Assembly (NCBI GenBank): GCA_964417875.1
Contig: CAYQJU010000005.1
Location: 15,294 to 79,293 of the forward strand
DNA length: 64,000 bases
Reading direction: 5' to 3'
Source of the DNA: ZC4RG30 sp964417875
Lineage (GTDB): Bacteria > Pseudomonadota > Gammaproteobacteria > Steroidobacterales > Steroidobacteraceae
A program made the position numbers and the translations under genes. The notes beneath the pieces are model-generated. The model searched no databases. It was given only the letters and a program-made list of their open reading frames with translations, and was not told where the DNA came from. How positions within the stretch are numbered: position 1 is the stretch's first letter; each line of letters begins with the position of its first letter. Of this stretch, positions 20,008-28,492 are shown one piece after another.

Positions 20008-21255
20008 ATGCGCATCACAGTCCTCGCGGCCACTCTGCTGCTCGCCCTGCCGGGCGCGCGCCTGGCCACGGCAGCCCAGCCTGCCCTCGGCATCGCGCCG
20101 GTGAAGCTCACCCAGGACGTGTATCACTTCGACACGGCCGAGCAGCATGGCATCCGCGTGGACGTGGTGGTGCGCGGCCTGAACCATCCGTTCGCCCTGG
20201 CACTGCTGCCCGGAGGCGGTGCACTGATCAGCGAACGCGGCGGCGCGCTGCGCCTGGTCCGCAATGCCACCCGTCCCGGCACGGCGACGCTGGTCACGGA
20301 GCCCGTGGGCGGCGTGCCGGGGCTCGATCCGCCTTACCGCAACGGCGGACTGCACGATCTTGCGCTGCATCCGGACTTCGCCAGCAACCAGCTGGTGTAC
20401 TTCACGTTCAACAAGGCCGGCAATCCGCCTGCCGCCGCTTCTCCGGAAGGCACGCCGCCCCGCCGCGAAAGCCGCGTGGCGCTGCTGCGCGGGAGCTTCG
20501 ACGGGCGCGCGCTGACGCAGGTCCAGGAGCTGTTTGTCGGCGAGTCGTACAACACCAGCGGCTCGCGCATCGCATTCGGTCACGACGGCACCCTGTACAT
20601 GACCACCGGTGCGCCATTCGACGAAGCGGCCCAGGATCCTGCCAGCATCTACGGCAAGGTGCTGCGCCTCACCGATACCGGCGAACCGGCCCCGGGAAAT
20701 CCATTCGCGGGCAGGGCCGGCGCACGCGCCGAGGTGTTCTCGACCGGGCATCGCGACCATCTCGGGCTCACCGTGCATCCTGTCAGCGGCGCTGTGTTCA
20801 ATGCCGAGCATGGTCCCAATGGCGGCGATGAGGTGAACCTGATCCTGCCCGGACGCAACTATGGCTGGCCGCGCGTGAGCTTCGGCCGCAACTATGACGG
20901 TTCGCCCCATTCACCGCTGCCGGTGGCCGATGACGTCGAACCGCCGCACCTGCTGTGGATCCCGTCGATTGCACCCACCGGGCTCATGTTCTACGACGGC
21001 GAGGGCTTTCCGGCGTGGAAGGGCAACCTGTTCGTGGGCAGCGGACGACGCGGGGAGATTCCCGGGACCGGCGGACTGGAGCGCGTGGTGATGAACGAGA
21101 GGATGGAGGAACTGCGGCGCGAGACGCTGCTGACGCCATTGCACCAGCGCATCCGCGATGTTCGCCAGGGGCCGGATGGACTGCTGTATGTGATCACGGA
21201 CGAGGATGACGGCGTGCTGCTGCGCATTTCCCCGGCGAGTTTGCCAACGCCGTAG
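20008..21255 (+). CDS. PQQ-dependent (soluble) aldose sugar dehydrogenase family protein
   Basis: A 415-residue periplasmic protein with a cleavable signal peptide (TVLAATLLLALPGARLATAAQ). The rest follows the six-bladed beta-propeller of the GDH/YliI family: FALALLPGGGALISERGGALRLV, PYRNGGLHDLALHPDF, STGHRDHLGLTVHP (a catalytic His in the family), EHGPNGGDEVNLI and PDGLLYVITDEDDG. These enzymes oxidise aldose sugars using PQQ; no pqq genes are in the window, and the acceptor is unknown. ATG at 20008 is preceded by AGGGGAG. An inverted repeat starts at its stop. Confidence 0.88.
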   Translation: MRITVLAATLLLALPGARLATAAQPALGIAPVKLTQDVYHFDTAEQHGIRVDVVVRGLNHPFALALLPGGGALISERGGALRLVRNATRPGTATLVTEPVGGVPGLDPPYRNGGLHDLALHPDFASNQLVYFTFNKAGNPPAAASPEGTPPRRESRVALLRGSFDGRALTQVQELFVGESYNTSGSRIAFGHDGTLYMTTGAPFDEAAQDPASIYGKVLRLTDTGEPAPGNPFAGRAGARAEVFSTGHRDHLGLTVHPVSGAVFNAEHGPNGGDEVNLILPGRNYGWPRVSFGRNYDGSPHSPLPVADDVEPPHLLWIPSIAPTGLMFYDGEGFPAWKGNLFVGSGRRGEIPGTGGLERVVMNERMEELRRETLLTPLHQRIRDVRQGPDGLLYVITDEDDGVLLRISPASLPTP

Positions 21256-21284
21256 ACGCTGCCAGCGACCAGCCCCGCAGCGTC
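21255..21284. terminator. Inverted repeat at the end of the sugar dehydrogenase gene
   Basis: GACGCTG (21255-21261) pairs with CAGCGTC (21278-21284) across a 16-nt loop, beginning at the last base of the stop codon. There is no T-run, so termination is uncertain. Confidence 0.3.
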
Positions 21285-21424
21285 AACACGGGAAACCCTG
21301 ATTGGCGCCCTTCTGCGGCGTTATCCGCAATGTCGTGATTCCCTGACATCAATGTGACGGGCGTCGCCATGCCGCGACGCCGGCGCATTGAACAATGCGC
21401 GCACCCGATCATCCAGGAATCCCG

Positions 21425-24043
21425 ATGACACCTTCGATCCGCATGGCTTTCCGGCGCCTTCGCAGCGCGCTCACCGCGCTGGCTGGCGTGGCCCTCTCGC
21501 AGCAGGCGCTTGCCGCCACGCAGTGCGTGAACACCAACGCACCGGCGCCGCTGGAAATCTGCGTGCAGGACAACGGCACGCCGGGCGTCTGGGTCAGCCA
21601 GCCCAATGGCCGGCAGCACCAGTACTTCGGCAGCTATGCGTGGGGTTCGTCCATCCGGCTCGGCCAGGCCGGGCAGACTTTCCACACCGGTTATTTCTCG
21701 GGCGCGGGAAGCGTCGTCACGCCGGTTTCCAACACCACGGCGGGCAGCGGCACCGCCGCCGACCCGTTCATCATCACCACCGTGGTGGCGCTGGGCAGCA
21801 GCGGTGTCCAGCTCACGCAGCGCTTCCGCTACGTGAACGGGGATCGCAACTTCACCAAGATCTGGACGCTCGAGAACACCGGCGAGACTTCCCACGGCGA
21901 CCTGCGCTTCTTCCACGGTGGCGACACCTATTTCGGCGGCGATGACTCGGCGCGCAGCTGGTACGACGATGAACTGCGCATGGTCTACGTGAACAATTCC
22001 GGGTTCTCGAATTCCGGCTACATGGCCTTCTATGCCAATCCGCTGACGCCACTGAGCCATTATTTCTCGGGCAACTATTCAACCGGCCGCTCGCAGGTGA
22101 TCGCCGGTGCGCTCAGCGACACCTTCAACTCGGACTTCCTCGACGCGGGCTACTACCTGCAGTGGAACCGGGAGGAGCTGCGTCCAGGCGAAACCTGGCG
22201 CATCGAGGCCTTCGAAACCTGGTCGCCCCCGGGTTCGCTGCAGGTACTCACGCCCGGCGACGAATACGTCACTCCCGGTGCGACGGTGCGCAAGGTCTTC
22301 AAGATCCACAACCTGAGCGACACCACGCCGTTGAGCGTGACGCTGGCTGCCAGCACCACGTCCGGATGGACATTGGCCCTGCCGGATGGCCTGGTCGCCT
22401 CGCTGGCGCCGCTGCAGGTGGTTGAAGTTCCGGTCGATGTCCAGGTGCCTGCCCACGCCGCCGCCGGCGAGAGTGCGAACATCGTGCTCGATGTCACCGA
22501 TGGCGCGTTGAACACGACGGCCGGCACCACCCGCCTGCGCATTCCGTCGACCGACTATTCCTTCTCCATCCGCGCCCTGGATTTCGGCACCGCCACGATC
22601 AATTCGCAGGCCGAGCTGGAGATCACGTTCTCCAATGGATCGGATCCGGTTTCCCTTGGCCAGGCCGGCGCCGCCAATCCGCTGGTCGCGCCGTTCAGCA
22701 TCGTGGCCGATACCTGCTCGAACGCCACACTGGCTGCGCGCGCCACCTGTGCCATCACGGTGCGCTTCGCGCCGGCCGTTGCGGCCCAGTTCACCGATTC
22801 GTTCGGAATTCCGGTCGGCGGCGAGGCGCTGGTCAACGAGACCATCTCGGTCACTGGCGAAAGCGTGGACCAGGTTGCGATCACGGCCAGCGCCGGTGAG
22901 GGCGGCAGCATCACGCCCCCGGGCCTCGGCGTCACACCAGGCGCAACCGCCACCTTCACGGTCGTTCCCGACACGGGCTACCGCATCGCCGCCGTCAGCG
23001 GCTGCGGCGGCGCACTGGCGGGCGATGTGTATACGACGGGCAGCATTGCGGCCCCCTGCGCAGTGAATGCCAGCTTCGAGCGCATCGTCCTCGCGCTGGG
23101 CGTGAACGCCGGCGCCGGCGGCAGCGTCTCGCCACCCACGTCCAGCGTGCAGTATGGCGACTCAGCCTCGTTCGTGATCACTCCTGCGCATGGCTATGCC
23201 ATCGGCGGTGTCTCCGGATGCGCCGGTACGCTCGCCGCCGGCGCGTTCACCACCGGGCCGGTGACCGCAGCCTGCACGCTGTCGGTGACGTTCGTCGAGC
23301 AGTTGTCCGACGTGCTCGTCAGCGGCAGGGGCAAGGGCGGTGGCGGTTCCTTCGAACTGTTCGGTCTCGCTGGCCTGCTGCTGCTCGCGCTGCGCAGGCT
23401 GCGCCGTGCCGCCGCGCTGGCGGCCATGGGCGTCGCCGTCGCGAGTGGCGCGCAGGCCGGCGAGCCCGCAGGTTCCGGCCTGCATGTGGGTGCTTCGCTT
23501 GCCGCGGCGACCAGCAGCGAAAGTGGCCGCGGCATGAGCGGCGCGTTGCAGGCACAGGGCCACGCGGTGACCGCCAGCCTCGATGACCGCCGCACGACCT
23601 GGCGGCTGCATGGCGGCTGGTCGCTGAACAGATATCTTGCGGCGGAGGTCGGCTATTCCGACCTGGGTGAGGTCTCCACGCAATATGACGGTTCCCTGCC
23701 GGTGCTCGCCGTCGATGGCTTTCTCGCGGCTGCGGCAGACCTGCATCCGCGCACCGCGAACGGGTTCGACCTGTCATTGGTCGGCCGGTATCCGCTGCCC
23801 TTTGCGCAGAAGCTTTCCGTCCATGCGCGCGCCGGCCTGTTCCGGTGGGACGCGGAGCGGCGCGTGAGCGCCTCCGACGGACGCTCGGCGGTCCGTTATG
23901 AGGATGGCGCGAGCCTGCTGCTGGGCGGCGGCTTCGGCTATGCGGTCACCCGCAAGGTGGACGTCTCCGCCGAATGGACGCGCCATGCGCTGGGCAGCGA
24001 GCATGTGCAGGCCCTGGGCCTGGGCGTGCGCTACCGCTGGTAA
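21425..24043 (+). CDS. Composite secreted protein: beta-rich domains, GlyGly-type sorting tail, second signal, outer-membrane beta-barrel
   Basis: An 872-residue single reading frame. Residues 1-31 form a signal peptide ending QALAA. Residues 32-270 are an unrecognised extracellular domain, 280-520 are immunoglobulin-like beta domains (choice-of-anchor style) and 520-630 hold two InlB-like repeats (ASAGEGGSITPP, NAGAGGSVSPP). Residues 636-661 look like a GlyGly-CTERM tail: KGGGGSFELF, a hydrophobic helix, and RRLRR. Normally this ends a protein. Here it is followed at once by a second signal-like stretch (AAALAAMGVAVASGAQA) and a 194-residue OmpA-like barrel with alternating strands and a terminal Trp. 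ATG at 21425 has AGGAA upstream. A fusion of two genes is the simplest origin; whether the product is cut in two is open. Confidence 0.8.
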   Translation: MTPSIRMAFRRLRSALTALAGVALSQQALAATQCVNTNAPAPLEICVQDNGTPGVWVSQPNGRQHQYFGSYAWGSSIRLGQAGQTFHTGYFSGAGSVVTPVSNTTAGSGTAADPFIITTVVALGSSGVQLTQRFRYVNGDRNFTKIWTLENTGETSHGDLRFFHGGDTYFGGDDSARSWYDDELRMVYVNNSGFSNSGYMAFYANPLTPLSHYFSGNYSTGRSQVIAGALSDTFNSDFLDAGYYLQWNREELRPGETWRIEAFETWSPPGSLQVLTPGDEYVTPGATVRKVFKIHNLSDTTPLSVTLAASTTSGWTLALPDGLVASLAPLQVVEVPVDVQVPAHAAAGESANIVLDVTDGALNTTAGTTRLRIPSTDYSFSIRALDFGTATINSQAELEITFSNGSDPVSLGQAGAANPLVAPFSIVADTCSNATLAARATCAITVRFAPAVAAQFTDSFGIPVGGEALVNETISVTGESVDQVAITASAGEGGSITPPGLGVTPGATATFTVVPDTGYRIAAVSGCGGALAGDVYTTGSIAAPCAVNASFERIVLALGVNAGAGGSVSPPTSSVQYGDSASFVITPAHGYAIGGVSGCAGTLAAGAFTTGPVTAACTLSVTFVEQLSDVLVSGRGKGGGGSFELFGLAGLLLLALRRLRRAAALAAMGVAVASGAQAGEPAGSGLHVGASLAAATSSESGRGMSGALQAQGHAVTASLDDRRTTWRLHGGWSLNRYLAAEVGYSDLGEVSTQYDGSLPVLAVDGFLAAAADLHPRTANGFDLSLVGRYPLPFAQKLSVHARAGLFRWDAERRVSASDGRSAVRYEDGASLLLGGGFGYAVTRKVDVSAEWTRHALGSEHVQALGLGVRYRW

Positions 24044-24064
24044 TCGCCGGCAAGCATCCGGCCA

Positions 24065-25846
24065 CTACTGGGCGTCCGCGCCGAACTGCAGCTGCGCCAG
24101 CCGCGCATACAGCGGGCTGCTCTCCAGCAGTTCGGCATGCCTTCCGGCCGCCACCACCCGGCCATGGTCCATCACGATGATGCGATCGGCCTTCAGCACC
24201 GTGGCCAGCCGGTGCGCGACGATGATCGTCGTGCGCCGCTTGCCCATCAGCCCTTCCAGTGCCTGCTGCACCAGCTGCTCGCTCTCGGCATCGAGGCTGC
24301 TGGTGGCCTCATCGAGCAGCAGCACCGGCGGATCCTTCAGGATGGCACGCGCGATCGCGATGCGCTGGCGCTGACCGCCTGACAGCCGCGTGCCGCGCTC
24401 ACCGAGGAAGGTGTCATAGCCTTCGGGCAGACGACGGATGAAACCATCGGCGGCCGCGGCCTCGGCCGCCGCCTCCACCGCCGCATCATCGGCATCCTGC
24501 CGGCCATAGCGGATGTTCTCGCGCGCGCTGGTGCCGAACAGCACCGTGTCCTGCGGCACCAGGCCGATCTGCTGCCGCAGCGCCACCGGATCGGTCTGCG
24601 AGACGTCGATGCCATCGAACAGCACACGGCCGCGCTGCGGATCATGGAAGCGCAGCAGCAGCTGCAGCAGCGTGCTCTTGCCGGCGCCCGACGGACCCAC
24701 CACCGCCACCGTCTCGCCGGGCTCGATGCGCAGCGTGACGCCATCCAGCGCCGGATGTTCCGGACGCGAGAGATAGGTGAAGTGCACGTCCTCGAAATGC
24801 ACGGCTCCGCTGGCGCGGCCGGGCAGCGGCACGGGATTCGCAGGTGCGGCAATGGCCGGCTGCGCCTGCAGCAGCTCGACCAGTCTTTCAGTGGCGCCGG
24901 CAGCGCGCTGCACCTCGCCCCACTGCTCGATCAGCGCCGCGGCCGAGCCGGAGACGAAGGCCGCATAAAGCAGGAACTGGCCCAGCTGGCCGCCGCTCAT
25001 CTCGCCGGCCAGCACGCTGCGCGCACCCAGCCACAGCACGAAGGTCACCGCCGCCATCACCAGCATGGTGCCCAGCGCAGTCAGCAGGGCCCGCACCTTG
25101 TTGCGCCGGATGGCCGTGCCGAAGCTCTGCTCCACCGCGGCGGTGTAGCGGCGTCCCTGCAGCGCCTCCATCGTGAAGGCCTGGATGGTCTGCATGGCAT
25201 TGAGCGTCTCGCCGGCCAGGCCGCTGGAGTCGGCGACACGGTCCTGCGAGTCGCGCGACAGGTTGCGCACGCGCCGGCCCACCGAGAACAGCGGCAGCAT
25301 CACCACCGGGATCAGCACCACCATCACGCCCATCAGCCGCGGGCTGGTGGCGCCCATCATGATGAGCGCGCCCAGCAGGTTCAGCATCGAACGCAGCGCG
25401 ATCGAGATGCCGACGCCGGAGATCGATTGCACCAGCGTGGTGTCGGTGGTGAGTCGCGAGAGGATCTCGCCGGTGCGCGTGACCTCGAAGAAGTTCAGGT
25501 CCATGCTCACCACGCGGGCGTACACGGCCGAGCGGATGTCGGCCACCACGCGCTCGCCCAGCCAGCTGACGAGGTAGAAGCGCAGCGCCGCGAACACGCC
25601 CAGCACCACTGCCGCGCCGAGGAAGGCGAGAAAATAGCGGTTCACCGTGCCGGCATCGCCGGCCGCCATGCCGCGGTCGATCAGGAAGCGCACCGCCACC
25701 GGCAGCGCCAGCAGCGCCGCGGAGGCCACCACCAGCGCCCCGATGGCCAGGAAGAACACGCCGCGATAGCGCGCGATGAAGGGCCACAGTGCGCGCAATG
25801 GCGCCAGCGACCGCCCGGCGGCCCGGTCCTGCTTGCCGTTGGCCAT
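24065..25846 (-). CDS. MsbA-related ABC half-transporter
   Basis: A 593-residue lipid-exporter-type half-transporter for the inner membrane. Six hydrophobic helices occupy residues 20-310 (including YRGVFFLAIGALVVAS); the ATPase has Walker A GPSGAGKST, Q-loop LVPQDTVLF, signature LSGGQRQRIA, Walker B VLLLDEATSSLD and H-loop VAHRL. It resembles the 'MsbA-related' proteobacterial subfamily rather than true MsbA, so substrate is unassigned. It starts 3 nt after the sthA stop, with which it is probably co-transcribed, and is tail to tail with the composite outer-membrane gene. Confidence 0.9.
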   Translation of the reverse strand: MANGKQDRAAGRSLAPLRALWPFIARYRGVFFLAIGALVVASAALLALPVAVRFLIDRGMAAGDAGTVNRYFLAFLGAAVVLGVFAALRFYLVSWLGERVVADIRSAVYARVVSMDLNFFEVTRTGEILSRLTTDTTLVQSISGVGISIALRSMLNLLGALIMMGATSPRLMGVMVVLIPVVMLPLFSVGRRVRNLSRDSQDRVADSSGLAGETLNAMQTIQAFTMEALQGRRYTAAVEQSFGTAIRRNKVRALLTALGTMLVMAAVTFVLWLGARSVLAGEMSGGQLGQFLLYAAFVSGSAAALIEQWGEVQRAAGATERLVELLQAQPAIAAPANPVPLPGRASGAVHFEDVHFTYLSRPEHPALDGVTLRIEPGETVAVVGPSGAGKSTLLQLLLRFHDPQRGRVLFDGIDVSQTDPVALRQQIGLVPQDTVLFGTSARENIRYGRQDADDAAVEAAAEAAAADGFIRRLPEGYDTFLGERGTRLSGGQRQRIAIARAILKDPPVLLLDEATSSLDAESEQLVQQALEGLMGKRRTTIIVAHRLATVLKADRIIVMDHGRVVAAGRHAELLESSPLYARLAQLQFGADAQ

Positions 25847-25849
25847 GCG

Positions 25850-27238
25850 TCAGGCCAGCCGGTTCAGGCCGTTGTAGGCAGCGATGCGGTAACCCTCGGC
25901 CATGGTCGGATAGTTGAATGTGGTGTCGATGAAGTAGCGCAGGCTGTTGATGTCACGGCTGGCCATCACGGTCTGGCCGATGTGCACGATCTCCGAGGCA
26001 TTGTCGCCGAAGCAGTGCACGCCAAGCACCTCCAGTGTCTTCGCATGGAACAGGATCTTCAGCATGCCCACCTGCTGGCTGGTCATCTGCGCCCGCGCCA
26101 GGCTCTTGAAGTGCGTATGGCCGATCTCGTAGGGGATGCCGGCCTCCTGCAGCTGCCGCTCGTTGCGGCCCACCGAGGAGATCTCCGGGATGGTGTAGAT
26201 GCCGCTGGGGATCAGGTCCAGCCGCCGGGGTGGCGTCGCGGGGTCGAGGATGTAGCGTCCCACCGCGCCGCCCTGCTGGTAGGCCGCGCTGGCCAGCGCC
26301 GGCGGACCGATCACATCCCCCACCGCGAAGATATGCGGCACCACCGTCTGGTAGTGCGCATTGACCGCCAGCTGGCCGCGCTGGTTGGCCTCCAGGCCAA
26401 CGGCCGCCAGGTTCAGCCGGTCGGTGTTGCCGGTGCGGCCATTGGCCCACAGCAGCACATCCGACTTGATGCTGCGGCCGGATTTCAGGTGCAGCACCAC
26501 ATCATCGCTGCGCGCTTCCAGGTGATCGAACTGTTCGTTGTGGCGGATGATGCAGCCCTGGTCGCGCAGGTGATAGGACAGCGCCTCGGCGATCTCCTCG
26601 TCCATGAACGACAGCAGCCGGTCCAGCGTATTGACCAGCGTCACCTTCACGCCCATGTTCAGGAAGATCGAGGCGTACTCGCAGCCGATCACGCCGGCGC
26701 CATAGATGGTCATGCCGAACGGCGTGTCCGTGTAGCGCAGCACGGTATCGCTGTCGAGCACACGCGGATGGGAGAAATCGAGTCCCGGCGGGCGATACGG
26801 GCGCGAGCCGGTGGCGATCACGAAGCGCTCGGCCCGCAGCTGCACCTGCTCGCCATGGGTGGAGACGACCCGCAGCGTGTTCGCATCGACGAAGCTGGCC
26901 TCGCCCTCGATCACCGGCACGCGGTTGCGTTCATAGAAGCGCCGCCGCATCTCCACCTGCGCGTCGGTGACGCCGCTGGCCGTCGACAGCAACTGCGGCA
27001 TCGACACCGAGCATCCGGCAGTGATCCGGCGCAGCAGCGGATCATTGCGCGCATCGGCGATGGTCTTCACGGCATGGCGCAGCGCCTTGCTGGGGATGGT
27101 GCCCCAGTGCGTGCAGCCGCCCCCGACTTCCGGATAGCGCTCCACCACCGCCACGCGGCGGTGGTTCTTGGCCAGCATCATGGCCGCGCCTTCGCCGGCG
27201 GGGCCCGTTCCGATCACGACGACGTCGAACTGCTCCAT
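25850..27238 (-). CDS. sthA: Soluble pyridine nucleotide transhydrogenase
   Basis: Cytoplasmic flavoprotein exchanging hydride between NADPH and NAD+, mainly to dispose of excess NADPH. The 462-residue protein has an N-terminal FAD motif VVVIGTGPAGEGAAM and the SthA-specific VGGGCTHWGTIPSKALR, where the second redox Cys of the disulfide reductase family is replaced, so there is no dithiol; TIYGAGVIGCEYAS is the NAD(P) motif and NYPTMAEGYRIAA the C-terminal motif. The ATG at 27238 is 6 nt after TAGCAT, so a leaderless message is likely. The ABC transporter gene follows after 3 nt. Confidence 0.96.
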   Translation of the reverse strand: MEQFDVVVIGTGPAGEGAAMMLAKNHRRVAVVERYPEVGGGCTHWGTIPSKALRHAVKTIADARNDPLLRRITAGCSVSMPQLLSTASGVTDAQVEMRRRFYERNRVPVIEGEASFVDANTLRVVSTHGEQVQLRAERFVIATGSRPYRPPGLDFSHPRVLDSDTVLRYTDTPFGMTIYGAGVIGCEYASIFLNMGVKVTLVNTLDRLLSFMDEEIAEALSYHLRDQGCIIRHNEQFDHLEARSDDVVLHLKSGRSIKSDVLLWANGRTGNTDRLNLAAVGLEANQRGQLAVNAHYQTVVPHIFAVGDVIGPPALASAAYQQGGAVGRYILDPATPPRRLDLIPSGIYTIPEISSVGRNERQLQEAGIPYEIGHTHFKSLARAQMTSQQVGMLKILFHAKTLEVLGVHCFGDNASEIVHIGQTVMASRDINSLRYFIDTTFNYPTMAEGYRIAAYNGLNRLA

Positions 27239-27244
27239 GGGCGA

Positions 27245-27250
27245 ATGCTA
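27245..27250 (-). promoter_or_regulatory. -10 box giving a leaderless sthA mRNA
   Basis: TAGCAT on the minus strand followed by 6 nt and the ATG. The -35 region is not consensus, so this rests mainly on the repeated spacing seen elsewhere in the window. Confidence 0.35.
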
Positions 27251-27311
27251 GCTGTTGCGGCAGCAAATTGCGCTGCCAGCAGCAGCGATTGCGAACCTGC
27301 GCATCGTGGCT

Positions 27312-27842
27312 TCACCCCGCGGTGGCCTCGTCGGGGAACATCACATCCTGGAAACCGAAGCGCTTCATGTCGCGGATGCGCATGGGATAGAGGATGCCGT
27401 CCAGGTGATCCACCTCATGCTGCACGACGCGCGCATGGAAGCCCTCCACGGTGCGATCGATGGGCCGGCCGTGCGGATCGACGCCCTGGTAGCGCAGCCG
27501 CACATGCCGCGGCACCAGGCCACGCATGCCGGGCACCGACAGGCAGCCTTCCCAGGCCTCTTCGGTCTGGTGACCCAGCGGCGTGAGCACCGGATTGACG
27601 AGCACGGTGTGGGGGATGGGCGGTGCATCCGGGTAGCGGTCGTTGTGCACGAAGCCGAAGATCACCACGCGCAGCGGTTCACCGATCTGCGGCGCGGCAA
27701 GGCCTGCGCCATTGGCGTGATGCATCGTGTCCTGCATGTCGGCGACCAGCGCATGCAGTTCGGGAGCATCCAGATGCTCCACTTCACGCGAGCGCTGCAG
27801 CAGCAGCGGGTCGCCCATTCGAAGGATGTTGCGGATGGCCAA
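27312..27842 (-). CDS. def: Peptide deformylase
   Basis: Removes the formyl group from nascent N-formyl-methionine. The 176-residue protein has all three motifs: GAGLAAPQIG near 46, EGCLSVPG near 98 (Cys metal ligand) and QHEVDHLDG near 142 (two His ligands and catalytic Glu). The start is a TTG at 27842, giving the family-typical AIRNILRMGDPLL; GGGGAGGGG stands just upstream. The rare start codon may limit expression. TAGAAT at 27871-27876 is a likely -10. It is not linked to fmt here. The hairpin upstream ends the RRM gene. Confidence 0.95.
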   Translation of the reverse strand: MAIRNILRMGDPLLLQRSREVEHLDAPELHALVADMQDTMHHANGAGLAAPQIGEPLRVVIFGFVHNDRYPDAPPIPHTVLVNPVLTPLGHQTEEAWEGCLSVPGMRGLVPRHVRLRYQGVDPHGRPIDRTVEGFHARVVQHEVDHLDGILYPMRIRDMKRFGFQDVMFPDEATAG

Positions 27843-27870
27843 GGCATCCCCTCCCCTGTTGCCCGCCGTG

Positions 27871-27876
27871 ATTCTA
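27871..27876 (-). promoter_or_regulatory. -10 box for def
   Basis: TAGAAT on the minus strand, 28 nt before the TTG start; this leader contains the G-rich Shine-Dalgarno. No clear -35. Confidence 0.4.
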
Positions 27877-27908
27877 CGACGCGCCGGGCCGATTTCCTGC
27901 GCATGCGA

Positions 27909-27934
27909 AAAGGCCCGGCAATTGCCGGGCCTTT
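27909..27934. terminator. Strong palindromic terminator after the RRM gene
   Basis: A perfect 26-nt palindrome (arms AAAGGCCCGGC and GCCGGGCCTTT around AATT). Read leftwards, the second arm runs into TTTT, as in an intrinsic terminator. It starts 26 nt beyond the RRM stop and separates that gene from def. Confidence 0.85.
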
Positions 27935-27959
27935 CGCACCTTTCGATGTGGCGCCGAAC

Positions 27960-28238
27960 TTACCAGCGACCGCCACCGCCGCCACCACCGGTGCGCGGCT
28001 TGTCCTGGGCTTCGTTGACCCGCAGCGGGCGACCATTCATCGAATAGCCGTTGAGCGCCTGGATGGCGCGCGCGGCATCCGCCTGCGGCATTTCGACGAA
28101 TCCGAAGCCGCGCGGGCGGCCGGTCTCACGGTCGGTGGGCAGCGCGACGGACTCGACCGTGCCGTGCTCCGAGAACAGCGTGCGCACATCAGCCTCGCTG
28201 ACCGAGAACGGCAGGTTGCCTACATAGATCTTCGCCAT
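27960..28238 (-). CDS. RRM-domain RNA-binding protein
   Basis: A 92-residue single RNA recognition motif with a short Gly/Arg tail (GGGGGGGRW). RNP2 is IYVGNL at residues 4-9 and RNP1 is RGFGFVEM near 43-50, both intact. Bacterial proteins of this build are often cold-induced RNA chaperones. ATG at 28238 gives the family-typical MAKIYVGNLPF; a longer in-frame start is possible 7 codons upstream. A 250-nt AU-rich gap precedes it, suggesting a long 5' leader, and a strong terminator follows. Confidence 0.93.
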   Translation of the reverse strand: MAKIYVGNLPFSVSEADVRTLFSEHGTVESVALPTDRETGRPRGFGFVEMPQADAARAIQALNGYSMNGRPLRVNEAQDKPRTGGGGGGGRW

Positions 28239-28354
28239 AGAACCTAGATCTCCAATCAAAACAGTTGAAGGATTGCCTGATCGGAGACCCTTCCACTACA
28301 GCTCGCGCGCATTGCGCGCCAGTACAGAAGCCGGATGACCAACGATCAGTACGT

Positions 28355-28381
28355 ATTTTACACAGGCAGCGATTACGGCAA
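28355..28381 (-). promoter_or_regulatory. Candidate promoter of the RRM gene
   Basis: In the 28239-28492 gap, TTGCCG (28381-28376), 15 bp, TAAAAT (28360-28355) on the minus strand would yield a leader of about 110 nt. A perfect TTGACA stands at 28403-28398 but has no matching -10 at the usual distance. The leader also has a GCGCGC hairpin at 28305-28319. Confidence 0.3.
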
Positions 28382-28459
28382 GCATCATTTAGCGTCTTGT
28401 CAACTCTTTTCTCCCGTTGAATCCGCTGCCCGGGCAGATGTTGCGCCCGCAATGCATGC

Positions 28460-28485
28460 AAAAGCGTCACGCGGATTGCTGACGC
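28460..28485 (-). terminator. Intrinsic terminator of the molybdenum hydroxylase operon
   Basis: On the minus strand GCGTCA, a 10-nt loop and TGACGC are followed by TTTT. It begins 8 nt after the esterase stop (28493), so it would end the operon running from 34373. Confidence 0.6.
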
Positions 28486-28492
28486 GTCAGAT

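Noticed and set aside
24644..27586. Open frame of 980 codons on the plus strand
   Set aside because: It is antisense to sthA and the ABC transporter, which both have complete family motifs. The composition (His/Gln/Arg-rich) is typical of a shadow frame in GC-rich DNA.
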